Shown one piece after another: positions 1 through 9,601 of a DNA stretch of 56,459 nt (positions are counted from its first letter, which is position 1; each line of letters starts with the position of its first letter). The DNA lies in NCBI GenBank assembly GCA_031285905.1, contig JAITVH010000067.1:1-56459 (forward strand), in the 5' to 3' direction. The notes under the pieces were generated by a model that saw only the letters and a list, made by a program, of their open reading frames with translations, was not told the DNA's origin and did not search any database. The translations under genes and the position numbers were made by a program. The DNA is from Prevotella sp. (GTDB taxonomy: Bacteria > Bacteroidota > Bacteroidia > Bacteroidales > Dysgonomonadaceae).

Positions 1-2
1 TA

Positions 3-104
3 GCCCTGATTGCTGTGGCTAATAAGCTGATCAAACAAGTATTTGCTATTGTTACAAAAAAACAAATATATAATGAAAATTATGTTAATAAATTTGCTCA
101 TTAA
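3..104 (+). CDS. IS110-family transposase, C-terminal end (partial)
   Basis: The window opens inside a reading frame that gives 33 codons and then TAA. Its start lies outside the window. The peptide (ALIAVANKLIKQVFAIV, then a Tyr/Asn-rich tail) resembles the conserved C-terminus of IS110/IS116/IS902 transposases (Transposase_20), which usually end in a 'valVAVAnKLikQaFAI' helix and a short tail. These DEDD/serine transposases move their element with the help of a structured non-coding RNA. Only the tail is visible, so family assignment rests on that one motif. A dispersed repeat begins within about seven bases of the stop, which fits the very short right end of IS110 elements. Confidence 0.68.
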   Translation, partial: ALIAVANKLIKQVFAIVTKKQIYNENYVNKFAH

Positions 105-109
105 CACAG

Positions 110-205
110 TTCATGCTGACGACAGGAAGCATCTCCTTACTATAGCGAGGAGATCCTTTGGCTCCACTTCGCTCTGCCGATTTCCAATTCTGTCGTCAGG
201 ATGAC
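110..205 (+). repeat. Dispersed short inverted-repeat element, family A, copy 1
   Basis: The element begins TCATGCTGACGACAGGAAGC and ends TCAGGATGAC. It shares its left half and right terminus with 918-981 and, inverted, with 10841-10901. It is longer than the others because of about 30 extra bases near its right end. The left terminus is clipped relative to copy 2, just where the transposase gene ends. Confidence 0.7.
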
Positions 206-239
206 AACCAACGGTCACAGGAGCGAAGCGTATGTAAAA
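205..239 (+). repeat. Dispersed repeat, family C
   Basis: These 35 bases (centre GGTCACAGGAGCGAAGCG) recur on the opposite strand at 37500-37534 with one difference that I can see, and partly at 37636-37660. It is followed by AGCTAAAAGCTAACGG-type repeats (251-287) and GTTACCTTTTAGTTAAAA (301-318). The last also occurs at 37534-37551, at 41598-41615 with one change, and inverted at 993-1010 with one extra G. The cluster is non-coding. Confidence 0.7.
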
Positions 240-387
240 AGAGGAAATAAAAAGCTAAAAGCTAACGGCTATCAGCTAATAGCTAGAATGTGTTACTTCT
301 GTTACCTTTTAGTTAAAATGGGGTAACTATGGGGGCGAAACACCCATCCTGAAAAGGGTATAAGATTTGATATTGTTGTCCTAAGAA

Positions 388-520
388 AAGAGAGGCAAAC
401 AGTAAATAGTGTTCGGGCAGGAAAGTTGCAACAGCTTTGTGAATATTCCCAATTATTGTGTGGCGCATGCCTCTCTTGAAGGTTTTTAACAGGGATGTAT
501 TAGGCTAATCGTTTACTGTT
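388..520. other. Non-coding segment with two interlocking perfect inverted repeats
   Basis: AAGAGAGGCA at 388-397 is fully complementary to 468-477. AACAGTAAA at 398-406, directly adjacent, is complementary to 512-520. The order (arm A, arm B, A', B') is a pseudoknot topology or two mutually exclusive folds. No ORF covers it and no known RNA family is recognised. It could be a small structured RNA or degraded repeat debris. Confidence 0.3.
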
Positions 521-775
521 AATTTGCGTATTTGTACAGTATACAAATATATTACTGTTTCCCGGGATATTAAATATTATAAGGAATATAATACATATCG
601 TTTAAATACAGTGATATACATGGATAAAATATTTTCTATACCGCTATTTTTGCCGATTTTGTTAAATTTGTGAGATGAAAAATATTAACTTAGCAAAAAA
701 CTTTGACTGAATATTTTCCGTTATACAACAATTAAGGGAATGATAATAATAAGTAATGCATTTTTGAATACTAAG

Positions 776-851
776 GTAGGGGCGAATTATTATACGCCCG
801 GATACGAAAATAGTGCTTTTTAAGAACGGGCGTAAGATATTACGCCCCTAC
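776..851. repeat. Palindromic dispersed repeat, family B
   Basis: GTAGGGGCG at 776-784 and its exact complement at 843-851 bound an imperfect palindrome with an inner ACGCCCG / CGGGCGT pair. Similar GGGGCGAAT-type palindromes occur at 34990-35048 and in fragments near 331 and 37567-37685. It behaves like a REP-type intergenic element. The rest of 521-1169 holds no gene that I can support. Confidence 0.65.
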
Positions 852-917
852 AGGCAAAGCCGCGATTCATCACTAGTTGTTACATTTGCCTCGCCTACAC
901 TTAGGTAATGATTGCTT

Positions 918-981
918 GTCATGCTGACGATAGGAAGCATCTGGTTTGAATACAAGGAGATCCTTCGTTCCTCAGGATGAC
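918..981 (+). repeat. Dispersed short inverted-repeat element, family A, copy 2
   Basis: This 64-base element is bounded by near-perfect inverted ends (GTCATGCTGA and TCAGGATGAC), extendable to 13 bases at 915-927/972-984. The interior AGGAAGCATCT and GAGATCCTTC also occur in the copies at 110-205 and 10841-10901. It is too short to encode a protein and resembles a MITE or REP-like unit. Confidence 0.75.
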
Positions 982-1169
982 AAGGCTAAACATTTAACCT
1001 AAAAGGTAACAACCAAAGGTTATAAGAGCGGAGGCGAGCCAAAAGGAGATAAGAATAAAAAGTCAGGATGACCTCATTATTAAGAAATTGTTACGATTAT
1101 CACTTTTTGGTTAATAAATGTATTTATACTACAATACTTGATATATCTTTGCGGCAGAGAAGATAACCG

Positions 1170-1580
1170 ATGAATATAAAAATAGAGTCGCCCGACAAGA
1201 TAGACAATGCTGCCATAGAATTTATACAAGCTATGGGAGACAATACTGTGTTCGCATTCAGAGGTGAGATGGGAGCCGGAAAGACTACATTTATAAAAGC
1301 TGTCTGCAGGAATCTGGGAGTGGCCGATGCAATAAACAGCCCAACATTCGCCATTGTGAACGAATACCGCTCTGATAGCGGGGAACTGATCTATCATTTC
1401 GATTTTTACCGCATAAATAAGATTGAAGAAGTATACGACTTCGGTTACGAGGACTATTTCTATAGCGGCAGCCTTTGTTTTATAGAATGGCCCGAAAAGA
1501 TTGAAGGGTTGTTGCCACACGACACAGTGTATGTTGACATAACAGTCAACGATAACGGAAGCCGTGACATTAATCTATGA
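1170..1580 (+). CDS. tsaE: TsaE, ATPase subunit for tRNA t6A synthesis
   Basis: TsaE is the small P-loop ATPase that works with TsaB and TsaD to make N6-threonylcarbamoyladenosine at position 37 of ANN-decoding tRNAs in the cytoplasm. The 136-residue length is normal. A Walker A motif (GEMGAGKTT, about residues 32-40) is followed by the family's conserved [10 protein letters not shown] and YHFDFYRI segments and FIEWPEKI near the end. The ATG at 1170 is preceded by a Bacteroidetes-type -7 box TATCTTTG at 1144-1151, giving a leader of about 12-20 bases. The transporter gene that follows lies 65 bases downstream and may be cotranscribed. Assignment is firm. Confidence 0.95.
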   Translation: MNIKIESPDKIDNAAIEFIQAMGDNTVFAFRGEMGAGKTTFIKAVCRNLGVADAINSPTFAIVNEYRSDSGELIYHFDFYRINKIEEVYDFGYEDYFYSGSLCFIEWPEKIEGLLPHDTVYVDITVNDNGSRDINL

Positions 1581-1645
1581 ATCTGATATTTTGACAATAT
1601 ACTATTGAAGCCCGCGAATTATATAATCTTTTCATTTTAAAATAG

Positions 1646-3358
1646 ATGCAGTATAGTTTTTTTGATTTTATGCTGTTTCTGGGATCTATGGGATTGTTCC
1701 TCTATGGAATGAAGACCATGAGCGAAGGACTCCAGAAAATGGCAGGCGATAAGTTGAGGAATATACTTACCGCCATGACAAGGAATCGTGTGATGGGAGT
1801 TCTGACAGGGCTTCTTATCACCGGAATTATTCAATCATCGAGTGCCACGACTGTTATGGTCGTCAGTTTTGTAAATGCCGGACTGCTAACCCTGTCACAG
1901 TCTATCAGTGTGATACTGGGTGCCAACATAGGGACAACGCTGACGGCATGGATTATTTCCGTTTTCGGTTTTAAGGTCGATATTTCGCTATATGTCCTCC
2001 CGATAATGGCTATAGCGATCCCCTTTATCTTTTCCCAAAAAAGTTCGCGCAAATCTATAGGTGAGTTCATCTTCGGGTTTGCGTTGTTGTTTATGGGGTT
2101 GGCATTCCTCAAAGATAATGTGCCCGATCTGGCGCAGAATCCTGAGATGCTGAGTTTCGTAACTAACTATACCGATATGGGATTTGCTTCTATCATCCTG
2201 TTTTTCTTTATCGGGGCTATTCTTACTGTAGTTGTACAATCGTCGAGTGCCACGATGGCCATTACACTGATCATGTGCGCCCAGGGATGGATATCGTACG
2301 AAATAGGAGCCGCGATGGTTTTAGGTGAAAATCTGGGGACAACCTGTACAGCTAATATCGCCGCTTTGGCAGGTAATATCTCGGCCAGGCGCGCTGCTTT
2401 ATCGCACTTTATATTTAATATGCTCGGCGCAGTATGGGTGTTGGCGCTCTTTTATCCGTTTTCGCACGGGGTAGCTATGTTAGTCGAACGTTTTGCAGGA
2501 AATACGAGCCCTGAGATATTAATCTCCTTTAAGTTGTCAGCCTTCCATACATGCTATAATTTCTGTAATACCTTCCTGTTTATCTGGTTTATTAAATACC
2601 TCGAGAAGATTGTCATCAAGCTTCTCCCCCAGAAGGAAAAAGAAGACCAGGAATTCAGACTCAAATACATTCAGACCGGATTATTATCGATCTCTGAGCT
2701 GTCTATTGTTGAAGCAAGGCAGGAAATAGCGCTTTACTCGACCCGTGTGGAGAGAATGTTCGGATTTGTAAAAGAACTGCTTTACCTGAAAGATGATACC
2801 GAATACAATAAGTTATATAGCCGCATAGAGAAATATGAGAACATAAGCGACAGCATGGAACTGGAAATCGCTAACTATCTCAACAAAGTGTCTGAAGGTC
2901 GTCTAAGCTCGGAAGGGAAAACAGAGATACGCCAGATGTTGAGGGAGATAAGCGAAATAGAAAGCATTGCCGATTGTTGCTACAATATAGCTAAGACCAT
3001 CAACAGGAAAAGGGATGCAGGAGCCGACTTCACAGAGTCCCAGTATTCACATATACAAGAGATGTTCGATCTTCTGACCCTTTCGCTGCAACATATGCAG
3101 AAAGTAGTGGAAAGGCAGGAAAATAAGAATCAGCATATTATTCAGGTAATTAATCTGGAAAGCGAGATTAACAATCTGCGTAATACGCTTAAAAACAAGA
3201 ATCTGATAGATATCGACCATAAGGAATACAGCTACGAGACAGGCGTTTTCTATAGCGATATTATTGGCAATTCAGAGAAACTGGGAGACTATATTGTGAA
3301 TGTAGTAGAGGCTGAATATTCTGAAACCAAAGACCGGAAAAAACCAATGGTTTTGTAG
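1646..3358 (+). CDS. Na+/phosphate cotransporter family protein (NptA/YjbB-like)
   Basis: This is a 570-residue inner-membrane protein. The first ~330 residues hold two inverted Na/Pi-cotransporter repeats, each with a QSSSATT/QSSSATM motif (about residues 63-69 and 198-204) and a paired LGANIGTT / LGENLGTT motif. The C-terminal ~220 residues are soluble and helical, like a PhoU domain. The family moves phosphate with sodium; the PhoU-like tail may gate or regulate it, which is inference. It is preceded by tsaE and followed by two terminator-like hairpins. It ends in TAG, showing that amber is a normal stop in this genome. Confidence 0.92.
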   Translation: MQYSFFDFMLFLGSMGLFLYGMKTMSEGLQKMAGDKLRNILTAMTRNRVMGVLTGLLITGIIQSSSATTVMVVSFVNAGLLTLSQSISVILGANIGTTLTAWIISVFGFKVDISLYVLPIMAIAIPFIFSQKSSRKSIGEFIFGFALLFMGLAFLKDNVPDLAQNPEMLSFVTNYTDMGFASIILFFFIGAILTVVVQSSSATMAITLIMCAQGWISYEIGAAMVLGENLGTTCTANIAALAGNISARRAALSHFIFNMLGAVWVLALFYPFSHGVAMLVERFAGNTSPEILISFKLSAFHTCYNFCNTFLFIWFIKYLEKIVIKLLPQKEKEDQEFRLKYIQTGLLSISELSIVEARQEIALYSTRVERMFGFVKELLYLKDDTEYNKLYSRIEKYENISDSMELEIANYLNKVSEGRLSSEGKTEIRQMLREISEIESIADCCYNIAKTINRKRDAGADFTESQYSHIQEMFDLLTLSLQHMQKVVERQENKNQHIIQVINLESEINNLRNTLKNKNLIDIDHKEYSYETGVFYSDIIGNSEKLGDYIVNVVEAEYSETKDRKKPMVL

Positions 3359-3388
3359 GGAAAAGACTGTTTATTAGCTATATATAGG

Positions 3389-3416
3389 GGCGTATCTTTT
3401 CAGATATGCCTTTTTT
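3389..3416 (+). terminator. Rho-independent terminator after the Na/Pi transporter
   Basis: GGCGTATCT (3389-3397) pairs with AGATATGCC (3402-3410) with one G-U, across a 4-base loop, followed by six T. It sits 31 bases after the transporter stop codon. Confidence 0.85.
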
Positions 3417-3462
3417 ATAGGATATTTTTACTCAGCACTGTTCAACGAGTATAAAATATGAG

Positions 3463-3503
3463 AACCTCAATCAGATAACTTGATCTGTTTGGGGTTTTTC
3501 TTT
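3463..3503 (+). terminator. Second terminator-like hairpin
   Basis: The arms 3463-3476 and 3483-3496 pair over about 12 of 14 positions and are followed by a T-rich run (TTTTTCTTTT). It is possibly a back-up terminator for the same transcript. Confidence 0.5.
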
Positions 3504-3599
3504 TGCGGTTTTAGGGAGAATGGCTTAGAAGCTTCTTTTCCATCAAATTTGCGATTTTTCGGTTCTTAGTATAATACCACGTAAATACCCATTTTATCG

Positions 3600-4690
3600 C
3601 TGTTTTAAGGATTTATATGGAAAAATTGTATTTTAGTTAAATTAGTCAATTCTTCAATTTATTTTTAAGAAATAATTTTATAATTATCATTATTATATAG
3701 AGTACTTACGTCAATATTAATTGAAATTAATTCTATAATTTAATATTATAAATATTCTAGAATATTAAATTTTTTATAAATATATTGATGAATAATTTAT
3801 ACTTCTATTTGTTATAAAATTTATATAGTGTATTACTTTATAATATATTGAAATATAAACTTTAAAATAAAATACTATATAGTAAATTTTATATTGAAAT
3901 ATGTTATAATAATCATTTGAAAATTATTCAATATGATTATTATAATATATATTTTGGAAAATATATTATGAAATATAACTAGAATAAAATTATTGAAAAG
4001 ATAATATAATAAATTCATACTTATCAATTTTAATTATTTATATATTTAATATATTTTCTATTTGGAAAATTATATTCTATTTTCGTATTTAATTTGATGT
4101 TCTATTTATATATATCTATATCAATATTTTATAATTGCGAATATAATATTATAAATTATATTGTTAAATACGTATCAGAAAATCTTATTGAGTATAATAT
4201 TCAAATAATTTTCCAAAATTGATAATTATTTGAAATATATGATATGAATAAATATGATAAAGTGAATTATTTTATAGGAATATTTATTATATATAATCAT
4301 TTTTTATAATTATTATAATAAAATAACTTTAAATTAAATTATATTATATTTATAACTTAATTGAATTTATTGAATAGATTATATACTATTTATAGTACTA
4401 ATTATAGTAATAGATTATATATTGGAAAATTACTTTAATCATTAAATTAACTTAATATATAAATAATGGGAAATAATGATTGATATTATTATTTAAAGAT
4501 TAATATTTATATATACTATATATTTAATTCTAATTTTAGTTATAGTAAATTAGTATTGTTTTCAATTTTTATTCTTTTTCTATTTTTGATAATTTATCCT
4601 CTTAAAATTTATTATTTAAAAATCTGTAAAGTAGATATTTTATTATTTTTGAGAAGAAATTACGGAATAGCAATTCTATATAATTTTCTA
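3600..4690. other. Extremely AT-rich non-coding region
   Basis: About 1.1 kb has no credible reading frame. G+C is about 10-15 % in the lines I counted, against roughly 40 % in neighbouring genes. GG/CC dinucleotides are rare, yet the 9-mer TTGGAAAAT occurs at 3954-3962, 4072-4080 and 4422-4430, and inverted at 4208-4216. It lies between a terminated gene and a gene reading rightward. I see no DnaA boxes, tRNA or CRISPR-like spacing. It may bind a nucleoid protein or be unselected sequence. Confidence 0.7.
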
Positions 4691-4718
4691 TCTTTACACA
4701 CAAAATGAAATACATTGA

Positions 4719-5639
4719 ATGAAAAATCCGTTTTACAGAGAATTTGGAGAACTCCTCTCTGCTCATTTTCCATGTAAAGTGCAGAAGATATCCATCAATG
4801 CAGGGTTCACTTGCCCCAACCGGGATGGATCAAAAGGCATCGGTGGATGCACATACTGCAACAACCAGAGTTTTAGCCCCGAGTATGGAGGTAAACAGCA
4901 TTCTATAACGGAACAATTAGTCGATGGAATCGCATTTTTTTCTCACAAATACCCTTCAATGAAATACCTTGCTTACTTCCAATCCTATACCAATACATAT
5001 GATTCTGCTGATAAGCTGAAGGCGATGTATGAGGAAGCCCTGTCTCACCCTGATGTAGTAGGCCTCATTATCGGTACACGTCCCGACTGTATGCCTGATG
5101 AACTGCTGGACTACTTCGAAGAGTTGAATAAAAGAACATTCCTGATCATTGAATATGGTGTAGAGTCTACTCTGGATAAGACACTGGGATTTATAAACAG
5201 GGGACATACCTGGCAGGAAAGTGTATCCACAATTGAAAGAACTGTACAAAAAGGGATTCAGACCGGAGTCCATATGATATTAGGCCTACCTAATGAGACT
5301 AGGGGAGATATACTGAATCATGTAGTGAAAATATCCGAATTACCGGTAAAAACGATTAAATTACACCAATTGCAGCTTATAAAAGGCACAGAGATGGCTC
5401 GCCAATACAGGGAACACCCCGAATGGTTCCATTTGTTCGATGTGGAAGAATATATAGACTTATGTATTGATTTTGCGGAGAGATTGCGGCCTGATATTAT
5501 TATCGAACGATTTGTATCGCAATCGCCTAAAGAACTGTTGATCGCTCCTAACTGGAAACTTAAAAACTTTGAATTTACCGCTAAAATCAATAAAAGGTTT
5601 GCCGAAAGAGAAACATATCAGGGCAGGTTCTTTCAATAG
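4719..5639 (+). CDS. TIGR01212-type radical SAM protein (YhcC-like)
   Basis: This 306-residue radical SAM enzyme belongs to the YhcC/TIGR01212 group, whose substrate is not settled. The cluster-binding cysteines appear as C32, C44 and C47 (TCPNRDGSKGIGGCTYC), the long spacing typical of this group. YQGRF-like C-terminal and LGLPNE central segments also fit. The ATG at 4719 follows a near-consensus -7 box (TATCTTTA, 4689-4696). The gene converges with the AsmA-like gene, whose stop is only 7 bases away. Family placement is firm; the exact reaction is unknown. Confidence 0.9.
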   Translation: MKNPFYREFGELLSAHFPCKVQKISINAGFTCPNRDGSKGIGGCTYCNNQSFSPEYGGKQHSITEQLVDGIAFFSHKYPSMKYLAYFQSYTNTYDSADKLKAMYEEALSHPDVVGLIIGTRPDCMPDELLDYFEELNKRTFLIIEYGVESTLDKTLGFINRGHTWQESVSTIERTVQKGIQTGVHMILGLPNETRGDILNHVVKISELPVKTIKLHQLQLIKGTEMARQYREHPEWFHLFDVEEYIDLCIDFAERLRPDIIIERFVSQSPKELLIAPNWKLKNFEFTAKINKRFAERETYQGRFFQ

Positions 5640-5646
5640 ATTGCTC

Positions 5647-8600
5647 TTATTTTTTATCTCCTTCCTTCTCTTCTTTCTTGCCGGAAAAGAAATTCTTCAC
5701 CTTGCCAAAAAATCCTGCTGCTCTCTTTGCCAATTTCTGTTCCCGTTGCGAAATCCCGGCCGACTCTGCCAGGGCAGGCTGCAATATCTGCCAGAAATAA
5801 TTGAATGTGGAATGATAAGGATCGCGCTCGATATAGATATTCGCCTCCCTCGGATTTTTCCGTCCCCTTCCGGGATTACGCGTACTGATTAGTGTATTCA
5901 CAATATTGCTCATCATCATATTAGGCTCTTTGGTTTCCTTATCTTTAAGCAACCATACATTAATGCTGTCATACCTGAAAAGCATCCGGGCATAGGCATC
6001 TTTGCTCGAAGCCTCGGTGATGAAACTAAAGTCATTGAGCCGTCCACGTTTGAGTTCTGCGCTTGCCAGAGGTGTAAAAATTTTATTGAGAGCTTTAAGG
6101 TCGAAATCCAGTAATCGGGCTTCAAGTACAAAACAGTCATAATCCTTACTTACAGGAATATCCCATATTGCAGTGAAATACCCTTCCTCCATAAATATTC
6201 CATCGACATGGAGCCGCATGTATTGATCCGGATAATAGGCAACATTGGTAAGGTTAGTGATCTTTCCATTCATGTGGTCGAAACGGATTACTCCCGGGTT
6301 ATTTCCCTTCTTCGGTAATTCCTCATATATTACGGTGAAATCGGAGATGTTGGCGCTATCAATAAATAGTTTAATTGGTAAATTCTGTATTTTCTCATAT
6401 ATCAGAGGCATGATATTATGTTGAATTTCAATCTTTTGATTCTTGAAATTCTGGAGTAAAACATTCTCAACCACAAGCTTTTTAGCCTTCAATGTATTAT
6501 CAGAAAAATAAGTATCATAGTTGACACCTGTTAAGACAATTTTCCTGGTGGTTACATCAAACCAGTCTTTATGTTTGAGGTGGATATATGCAAACTGCTC
6601 TTTAGGATAAGTCGAGATCATCCGCACATTGTCCAGGGCGACCAGTCTCTCTTTTTTATCAAGATTGATGGCATCGATACCTATGGTATAAAAGCCGTCC
6701 ATAATAGGGAAGTAGATATCTTTTGTCGCAAATTTGAAATCTGAAAAATCAACCTTTTTATCGCGGGTATTAACTGCGATATCCTTTAAGAATAGATAAG
6801 TAGAATTAATCTTTTGTTCTATGGTGTCATGCCCTTGAGAGGTGTTTTTATAGTCTATATTAGCATTAGAAATATCTACGCCCCCTATATAAAGTGTATC
6901 GGTATATTGAGCCAATAGAGTGTACAAGTCCTTTGACCGATTGTCTTTCTTGACAGATTCCTCTGATTCTGTATGATGGTGTGCGAGATCAATATTGAAC
7001 AACGGTTCTTGAACCTCTATTTCCCGGAATGACATTAAAATACGTTTTGTCCTGAAATCCCAATTCCAACCACGGAAAGAGAACCACGGCATTGTGGTAT
7101 GAATCTTAGATTCAGGTTGATCCATTTTCAAGTTCAGATCGGAAACAAAGAAATTGTTCACTTTAATCTTCTTACTGAGTCCCTGAAAAGATTCAGCAAT
7201 AGAATGATTCGCTCCACCTTGTGGTGATGAAGATTTTCCGTTATTCTTTTCTGCGAAATATACAATCTGCGGAGAAACCAATCCAATATTATCAATATTG
7301 AAATTATCGTCAGGGAGCAAGTTGAGATTACCAATTCCAAGATTATTGAATGTTAGCCTTAAACTATCCCCGTTTATCTTGTCTTTATATAAGATATTAG
7401 CGTGAGATAAAGCAATTGTATCGATCTTTAACATGGAAAAAATACCGGATAAATTGGGCATTTCGGTTATTTGTCGTGTTTCCGGTTCCTTTGTTTTTTC
7501 ACCCTTTTCAACGGATATATTAGGAGAGTCCAGTATAATAGATTTTATTGCGATCGATTTATTTGCAAGATATTCCTTATGGTTCAGCCCTGTCAATTCA
7601 AGTAAAGGGATATGGAGATTATAACTCATGTCTAAAAGTGTATCAGCCTTTGGGATCATCTGTATATTCTCAAATCGCGCCTTACTTGTCAGGCTCGATA
7701 TATTTACAGCATCTACTTTCAATCTATGATTACTCCCGGGAATATTATTGTCAAAATTTCTGAAAGAGAGGCCTACATCATCGAATGTAAAAAGATACCT
7801 CGATTTTTTGCGTGTTTCATCATCCACAAGGAATTTTGTTGCATAAAAATTAAGATCTTCTATATGGTAAACCTCAGGTGAATTATTGTATCTGACAGTT
7901 ATGTCGGCATTTGACAGATTAATATTATCTACAGACAGATAGTCGGCATAAGGGGTGAAGAAATCTACTATATTTTCCCTGATTTTTATTTGTTCATTTA
8001 CTCTTTTAGGGCGCTCTTTTTGTTCTACACGAAAATAGTTTAATAATGGTGATTCGATTAAAAGCTGGCTTGCCGATACTCCTGTATTATAGTCTAATCC
8101 ATCGACAGTTATCGATTTCAGTTTTCCTGAAATGTAATCAGAGGTTGCATTAAGAGATAACGGTTCTATAGTTATATCCGAGATGCTGAATTTTTTCTTT
8201 TCGGTGTCCAGCAACAGCTCTGCAACACTTATGTTGGCATTGTTGCTCTGCATCTCACCATTTATATGTGTACCTATCAATGCAAAATTATCGACATACC
8301 AAAACTTCTTCTCTTTCTCTGAAAGTGAATCTACTAAGAAATTATTTGCATGAAAATCAAACTCTTCCATTGTATAGATATCCGTACCTCTATCTTGTGT
8401 CAGGGTATAATTGAATTTCGTCTTTTCTATTCCTATTTTACTGATCCTAATACTATTCAGAATGGGAGATATAATGGAATACAATGACCATGGTGCAGTT
8501 CTCGGAGGAAGGGTATCGTTAGCATTCTTCTCAACTTTAATACTGTCGATGTTATTTTTCTTTACGTTATAATAGCTTATGTCAGTAGTGGCTATATTGA

Positions 8601-9522
8601 AAGAGTCGGCTGTAAGATAGTTTTTTGCCTCTTCCCTGTTAAATTTCACACCTTTTACTTCTACTGATTTTATTTCGGTTTTAAGATAATCACCCTCTTT
8701 TATCAATCGCATATTCCATTGTGATTCTATCGGGCTGATCTGAACACCTTCAATACGAATAAGAGATTCAATGGTGCTGAGTTTAATATTATCAGTATTG
8801 AGAATAAACTGGTCACTATATAATAATACCTGAGGGCTATCAGCCTTAAACTCAAAATTATCGGAATAGAGTAGTTTTCCTGATACGAAAGAATTTTTAT
8901 CCAATCTGAAATTGTATGCTCTGAAATTAGCGTCTTTCAAAGCATAAATAACCGGTGAAATCGAATCTTTTATAGTATAAGATATATTGGCGTCGGCCAG
9001 ATTGATCCGGCTAACAGTCAAGGTACTTATATATGGGGATACAATCTCATATAGGTCTTTTAACTCTTTGTTTTCGGTTTTATTCTCGTCCTTAATATTG
9101 GGATTATTAGTATTATAAATTTTAATATCCGGAGAATTTACTTCAAAGAGGCTAAAGTTCAAATTCCTGTAATCCCATATCCAAGTCAGGTTGATACCTT
9201 TAAAGTGAATTTCTCCAATGCTTACATCATAGTAGGTATCGGGCAGACTATCTCCTTTCTCCCATTGGCTATATACCAGAGAATCGGGAGCAAGATTCAC
9301 TCCCTTAATAGAAAGTTCACCTGAGAAGAAACCAATTTTAAGTTTGTCGAATGAAAAGTTATAAAATCCGTCTGTCGCTTGCGATATCTCTTCACTGAGA
9401 ATACGGTTAAGTCTCGACTCTAAACGATAAGTTAAAAACCAGTTAAGGGCGAATCCGCCTATAATAAGCAGAATAAAAATGAGGATTATAACCTTTATGG
9501 CTTTATGCCCTTTCTTTGCCAT
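5647..9522 (-). CDS. Large AsmA-like membrane-anchored protein
   Basis: The 1291-residue protein starts with a basic stretch (MAKKGHKAIK) and one hydrophobic segment (about residues 9-30). A long, mostly beta-type region follows, with repeating phrases such as 'ISNANIDY', 'INLADANISY' and 'FDFHANNFLVD'. This is the organisation of AsmA-like/DUF748-type proteins of Bacteroidetes, relatives of AsmA and TamB that are thought to bridge the envelope and move phospholipid. The C-terminus is lysine-rich and charged. coaBC lies upstream on the same strand, 79 bases away, so a shared transcript is possible. I am sure of the topology, less so of the role. Confidence 0.75.
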   Translation of the reverse strand: MAKKGHKAIKVIILIFILLIIGGFALNWFLTYRLESRLNRILSEEISQATDGFYNFSFDKLKIGFFSGELSIKGVNLAPDSLVYSQWEKGDSLPDTYYDVSIGEIHFKGINLTWIWDYRNLNFSLFEVNSPDIKIYNTNNPNIKDENKTENKELKDLYEIVSPYISTLTVSRINLADANISYTIKDSISPVIYALKDANFRAYNFRLDKNSFVSGKLLYSDNFEFKADSPQVLLYSDQFILNTDNIKLSTIESLIRIEGVQISPIESQWNMRLIKEGDYLKTEIKSVEVKGVKFNREEAKNYLTADSFNIATTDISYYNVKKNNIDSIKVEKNANDTLPPRTAPWSLYSIISPILNSIRISKIGIEKTKFNYTLTQDRGTDIYTMEEFDFHANNFLVDSLSEKEKKFWYVDNFALIGTHINGEMQSNNANISVAELLLDTEKKKFSISDITIEPLSLNATSDYISGKLKSITVDGLDYNTGVSASQLLIESPLLNYFRVEQKERPKRVNEQIKIRENIVDFFTPYADYLSVDNINLSNADITVRYNNSPEVYHIEDLNFYATKFLVDDETRKKSRYLFTFDDVGLSFRNFDNNIPGSNHRLKVDAVNISSLTSKARFENIQMIPKADTLLDMSYNLHIPLLELTGLNHKEYLANKSIAIKSIILDSPNISVEKGEKTKEPETRQITEMPNLSGIFSMLKIDTIALSHANILYKDKINGDSLRLTFNNLGIGNLNLLPDDNFNIDNIGLVSPQIVYFAEKNNGKSSSPQGGANHSIAESFQGLSKKIKVNNFFVSDLNLKMDQPESKIHTTMPWFSFRGWNWDFRTKRILMSFREIEVQEPLFNIDLAHHHTESEESVKKDNRSKDLYTLLAQYTDTLYIGGVDISNANIDYKNTSQGHDTIEQKINSTYLFLKDIAVNTRDKKVDFSDFKFATKDIYFPIMDGFYTIGIDAINLDKKERLVALDNVRMISTYPKEQFAYIHLKHKDWFDVTTRKIVLTGVNYDTYFSDNTLKAKKLVVENVLLQNFKNQKIEIQHNIMPLIYEKIQNLPIKLFIDSANISDFTVIYEELPKKGNNPGVIRFDHMNGKITNLTNVAYYPDQYMRLHVDGIFMEEGYFTAIWDIPVSKDYDCFVLEARLLDFDLKALNKIFTPLASAELKRGRLNDFSFITEASSKDAYARMLFRYDSINVWLLKDKETKEPNMMMSNIVNTLISTRNPGRGRKNPREANIYIERDPYHSTFNYFWQILQPALAESAGISQREQKLAKRAAGFFGKVKNFFSGKKEEKEGDKK

Positions 9523-9601
9523 TAAACAATACTAGTTTTGTGTTCTATTGTTTAACAAATCCTCTAAGGTTTTGTTCTAAAAATCAGTATCTCATAGGCT
9601 T

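Noticed and set aside
1080-1520. 146-codon minus-strand frame over tsaE
   Set aside because: It overlaps a clear tsaE gene on the other strand and shows no family resemblance.
3600-4690. Replication origin in the AT-rich stretch
   Set aside because: No DnaA boxes, dnaA, dnaN or related genes are nearby, so low G+C alone is not enough.
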